From positions 2,382 to 11,661 of the forward strand of contig DQIG01000082.1 in the NCBI GenBank assembly GCA_003525885.1: a DNA stretch of 9,280 nucleotides, read 5' to 3'. The position numbers and the translations under genes were made by a program. Under the pieces are notes generated by a model, which saw only the letters and a list, made by a program, of their open reading frames with translations, was not told where the DNA came from and made no database searches. This stretch comes from Stenotrophomonas sp. GTDB lineage: Bacteria > Pseudomonadota > Gammaproteobacteria > Xanthomonadales > Xanthomonadaceae. Positions 5,669 to 9,280 of this stretch are shown in pieces; position 1 is the first letter of the stretch, and every line of letters begins with the position of its first letter.

Positions 5669-6927
5669 GCCACACCCGCCTCGGCGAGGGCCTTGTCCAG
5701 GCGACGTGCCAGCTGCTCGCGCAGGGCTTCCGGCAGGATCTTCAGCGGTTCGTGGCAGAACGCGGCACTGAGCAGTGCCTGCGCCTGTGCCTGCGGCAGG
5801 CCGCGCGAGCGCAGGTAGAACAGCGCGTTGGCATCGAGCTGGCCGACGGTCGCGCCGTGCGCGGCCTTCACTTCATCGGCGTCGATCACCAGCGTCGGCT
5901 GGGTGTCGATCTCGGCGTCGGCCGACAGCAGCAGGTTCTTGTTGGACAGGTTCGCGTCGGTGCCATCGGCGCCTTCGCGGATCTGGATGCCACCATGGAA
6001 CACCACGCGGCTGCGGTTGGCGGCAACGCCACGCCACAGCAGTTCGCAGTTTGTGTCGCGCGCGATGTGATCGATGCCCAGTCGGGTCTCGACGTGGCGG
6101 CGGCCATTGCCGAGCAGCACGCCGTTGGCGGTCAGCTGGGCGTTGTCGCCTTCCAGGCGTACGTTCAGTTCGTGGCGGCTGAGCGCGGCGCCCAGTTCTA
6201 GGTCGACGCGGTGGTACTGCGCGTCGCGAGCCAGCACCGCGTCGGTACGCAGGAAGCTGGTCTGGCGCGCGCTGCCGGCCTGGACGCGCGCGTGCTTGAG
6301 CACGGCATCGCGGGCGACGTGGGCATGCAGCACGGTGTTGTCCAGGTGGGCCGAATCACCCACGCTGAAGCGGTGCTCGACCACGCCGAGGCTGGCGCCG
6401 GCACGCAGTTCGATCAGGTGGCGGTGGTGCCAGGCCAGATCGGCTTCGCCGGCGGCGCTGGCAAATACCAGCTGCAGCGGCGTTTCGACCTGCACGCCTT
6501 CATCCACGCGCAGCACCACGCCCTCATCGGCCAGCGCGGCGTTGAGGCGGGCAAAGATTTCTTCGCTGCGCTCGTAGCGACGGCCAAGGAAACGCGCGGC
6601 GTCTTCGCCGGCGGCCAGTGCGGCCGACAGCGGCTGCAGCTGCACGCCGGACGGCAGGGCCTGCACGTCGCTCAGCGCGGCATCCAGGCGGCCGTTGACG
6701 AACACCAGGCGCGGGGCCGGGATGTCGTCCAGCAGCGCGGCGTCCAGCGCCGGGCCCTGCAGCGGCGCCGCGGCGAACGCACGGCGTTCCAGCTGGCGCA
6801 GCGAGGTGTACTTCCAGGCTTCGTTACGGGCGGCGGGCAGGCCGTCGCGCAGGGCCGCATCCAGCACTTCGCGGCGCGCATCGCTGCCGCAGAAGGCCTG
6901 GGCCATCGAGTCGAGCAGGGCGCTCAT
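5665..6927 (-). CDS. sufD: SufD, Fe-S cluster assembly scaffold subunit, 420 aa
   Basis: Partner of SufB in the SufB-SufC2-SufD complex that builds iron-sulfur clusters; SufD is needed mainly for iron entry and complex formation. The N-terminal helical part contains the conserved WKYTSL (38-43), and the middle is the repetitive right-handed beta-helix shared with SufB. The C-terminal core has NLLLSADAEIDTQPTL, DADEVKAAHGATVGQLD and FYLRSRGL. H357 matches E. coli SufD His360, which acts at the SufB interface. The Cys two residues before it in E. coli (Cys358) is Ala here. Its ATG overlaps the sufC stop by one base (TGATG), and its stop overlaps the sufS start. Length is normal. Confidence 0.96.
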   Translation of the reverse strand: MSALLDSMAQAFCGSDARREVLDAALRDGLPAARNEAWKYTSLRQLERRAFAAAPLQGPALDAALLDDIPAPRLVFVNGRLDAALSDVQALPSGVQLQPLSAALAAGEDAARFLGRRYERSEEIFARLNAALADEGVVLRVDEGVQVETPLQLVFASAAGEADLAWHHRHLIELRAGASLGVVEHRFSVGDSAHLDNTVLHAHVARDAVLKHARVQAGSARQTSFLRTDAVLARDAQYHRVDLELGAALSRHELNVRLEGDNAQLTANGVLLGNGRRHVETRLGIDHIARDTNCELLWRGVAANRSRVVFHGGIQIREGADGTDANLSNKNLLLSADAEIDTQPTLVIDADEVKAAHGATVGQLDANALFYLRSRGLPQAQAQALLSAAFCHEPLKILPEALREQLARRLDKALAEAGVA

Positions 6928-7691
6928 CAGACTGCCGCCTCGGGCACGACGCGGTCCTTCAGGAAATCATAGCCGTGCGCTTCCAGCTCCAGTGCCAGTT
7001 CCGGGCCGCCGCTCTTGACGATGCGGCCGTCGGCCAGCACGTGCACCACGTCCGGCTTGATGTAGTCCAGCAGGCGCTGGTAGTGGGTGATGACCAGCAT
7101 GCCGCGATCGGGCGCGCGCAGGGCGTTGACGCCTTCCGACACGATCTTCAGGGCGTCGATGTCCAGGCCCGAATCCGTCTCGTCCAGGATCAGGAACTTG
7201 GGCGAAAGCATCGCCATCTGAAGGATTTCCATCCGCTTCTTCTCGCCGCCCGAGAAGCCGACGTTCAGGCCGCGCTTGAGCATCTCGAAGTCGATCTTCA
7301 GAGATGCGGCCTTCTCCTTGGCCAGCTTCAGGAAAGCCGGCGCGGCGATCTCGTCCTCGCCCCGCGCGCGGCGCTGGGCGTTCAGGGCGGTGCGGATGAA
7401 GGTCAGGGCCGGAACACCCGGAATTTCAAGCGGATACTGGAACGACAGGAACACGCCCTTGGCGGCGCGCTCGGCCGGATCCAGCTCCAGCAGGTCCTCG
7501 CCGTTCAGGCTGGCCGAACCCTCGGTGACCTCGTAGCCGTCGCGGCCGGTCAGCACGTAGGACAACGTCGACTTGCCGGCGCCGTTCGGCCCCATGATGG
7601 CGTGCACCTCGCCGGCCGGCACTTCGAGCGTGACGCCCTTCAGGATCGGCTTGTCTTCGACGCGGGCGTGGAGGTTTTCGATCTTAAGCAT
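6927..7691 (-). CDS. sufC: SufC, Fe-S assembly ABC-type ATPase, 254 aa
   Basis: Cytoplasmic ATPase that binds SufB and SufD and drives the conformational change exposing the cluster-building site. All ABC motifs are present: Walker A GPNGAGKST (34-42), Q-loop Q85 in SFQYPLEIPG, signature FSGGE (146-150), Walker B FLILDE (166-171), D-loop SGLD (174-177) and switch His203 (ITHYQR). The ATG at 7691 is chosen because the family begins with MLKIENLHA; a longer in-frame reading starting at 7847 adds 52 unlike residues that only mirror the upstream gene. The start overlaps the stop of that gene by eight bases. The FLSFQYPLEIPGVPALTFIR stretch differs from the AFQYPVEIPG form of E. coli SufC and looks to me more like alphaproteobacterial proteins; that is an impression from memory. 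Confidence 0.97.
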   Translation of the reverse strand: MLKIENLHARVEDKPILKGVTLEVPAGEVHAIMGPNGAGKSTLSYVLTGRDGYEVTEGSASLNGEDLLELDPAERAAKGVFLSFQYPLEIPGVPALTFIRTALNAQRRARGEDEIAAPAFLKLAKEKAASLKIDFEMLKRGLNVGFSGGEKKRMEILQMAMLSPKFLILDETDSGLDIDALKIVSEGVNALRAPDRGMLVITHYQRLLDYIKPDVVHVLADGRIVKSGGPELALELEAHGYDFLKDRVVPEAAV

Positions 7692-7946
7692 TCTGGTCCA
7701 TCCGGCTGAGCCAGCCTTCGAATTCAAGTTCGGGGCTCTGCGCGGCGGCATGCAGAGCCGATGTGATTTGCTGTTTCGAGAAGCCGTGGTCGATCCACCA
7801 ACTGACAAGCGTTTCGACAACAAGCTCAAGCGTCGGCTCTGGTTCACCAGCCGGCTTTTTGCGGTGAAGTTCAGCGGTCAGCGTCGCGAAATTGATCGCC
7901 GCATCGAAGAGCTCGTCCCGCCACAAATCCGGATCCGCGGCGCCGG

Positions 7947-7950
<4 letters not shown>
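7684..7950 (-). CDS. Unrecognised 88-aa acidic protein encoded between sufB and sufC
   Basis: I do not recognise the family. The ATG at 7950 overlaps the sufB stop by four bases (ATGA), and the TAA at 7684-7686 lies inside the first codons of sufC (8-base overlap), so it is translated as part of the suf message. An upstream extension in the same frame is only the shadow of sufB. The protein has no Cys, four Trp (10, 51, 52, 80), about 15 acidic against 6 basic residues (net about -9), no signal peptide and no membrane segment. It looks mostly helical: about 7-31, a Pro/Glu-rich linker 33-40, 41-55, then FSKQQITSALHAAA (57-70) and ELEFEGWLSRM (74-84). By hand count its GC is about 58%, against about 70% in a sampled part of sufC, with more CTT, GTT and GAA codons. 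A role as a SufBC accessory or assembly regulator is inferred only from position. Confidence 0.85.

Positions 7951-9280
<1,330 letters not shown>

Noticed and set aside
4388..5818. 476-codon open frame on the plus strand opposite sufS
   Set aside because: Mirror of the sufS reading frame; composition rich in Val, Gln, His and Arg with no recognisable motif.
7692..7847. 52-residue N-terminal extension of SufC starting at 7847
   Set aside because: The extension is an alternate frame of the 88-aa gene; the SufC family starts at MLKIENL, and the ATG at 7691 fits the family length.

Overview
The window reads as chromosome from a high-GC gammaproteobacterium of the Xanthomonadaceae, most likely Stenotrophomonas. 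The clues are dense GC-ending codons, the type of TonB-dependent receptor, and two short palindromes carrying a GTAG tag that look like the SMAG/REP elements typical of Stenotrophomonas maltophilia. The theme is iron: uptake of iron-siderophore at the left, and assembly of iron-sulfur clusters (SUF system) at the right.

Left part (1-2820), read leftward. A TonB-dependent catecholate siderophore receptor of the Fiu type runs off the left edge, with its last residues missing. Upstream of it, separated by 147 bases that hold a SMAG-like palindrome, lies an unrecognised 134-residue His-rich protein with one membrane segment. Upstream of that is a good candidate Fur box (2804-2822), so both genes are probably switched on by iron limitation.

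Middle part (2821-4357). Three consecutive hairpins, one of them a second SMAG-like element, close a leftward two-gene unit: a GNAT acetyltransferase followed, with a 4-base overlap, by a small Rieske [2Fe-2S] ferredoxin. Divergent from these and read rightward is a small lipoprotein of unknown function.

Right part (4359-9280), read leftward. This is the SUF operon in the order sufB (5' end cut by the right edge), an unrecognised 88-residue gene, sufC, sufD, sufS. Every junction overlaps by 1 to 8 bases, which suggests translational coupling, and a strong hairpin with a T-run after sufS ends the operon. SufB-SufC-SufD form the scaffold complex with the SufC ATPase, and SufS supplies sulfur from cysteine. 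The catalytic and ligand residues of SufB, SufC and SufS are intact. No SufE, SufU or SufA partner is visible.

The best candidate for something undescribed is the small acidic, Trp-rich, Cys-free gene between sufB and sufC, which has lower GC than its neighbours. The second is the Fur-box-associated His-rich membrane protein ahead of the receptor. No intergenic stretch exceeds 300 bases, and no tRNA, rRNA, CRISPR array, insertion sequence or phage gene was seen.
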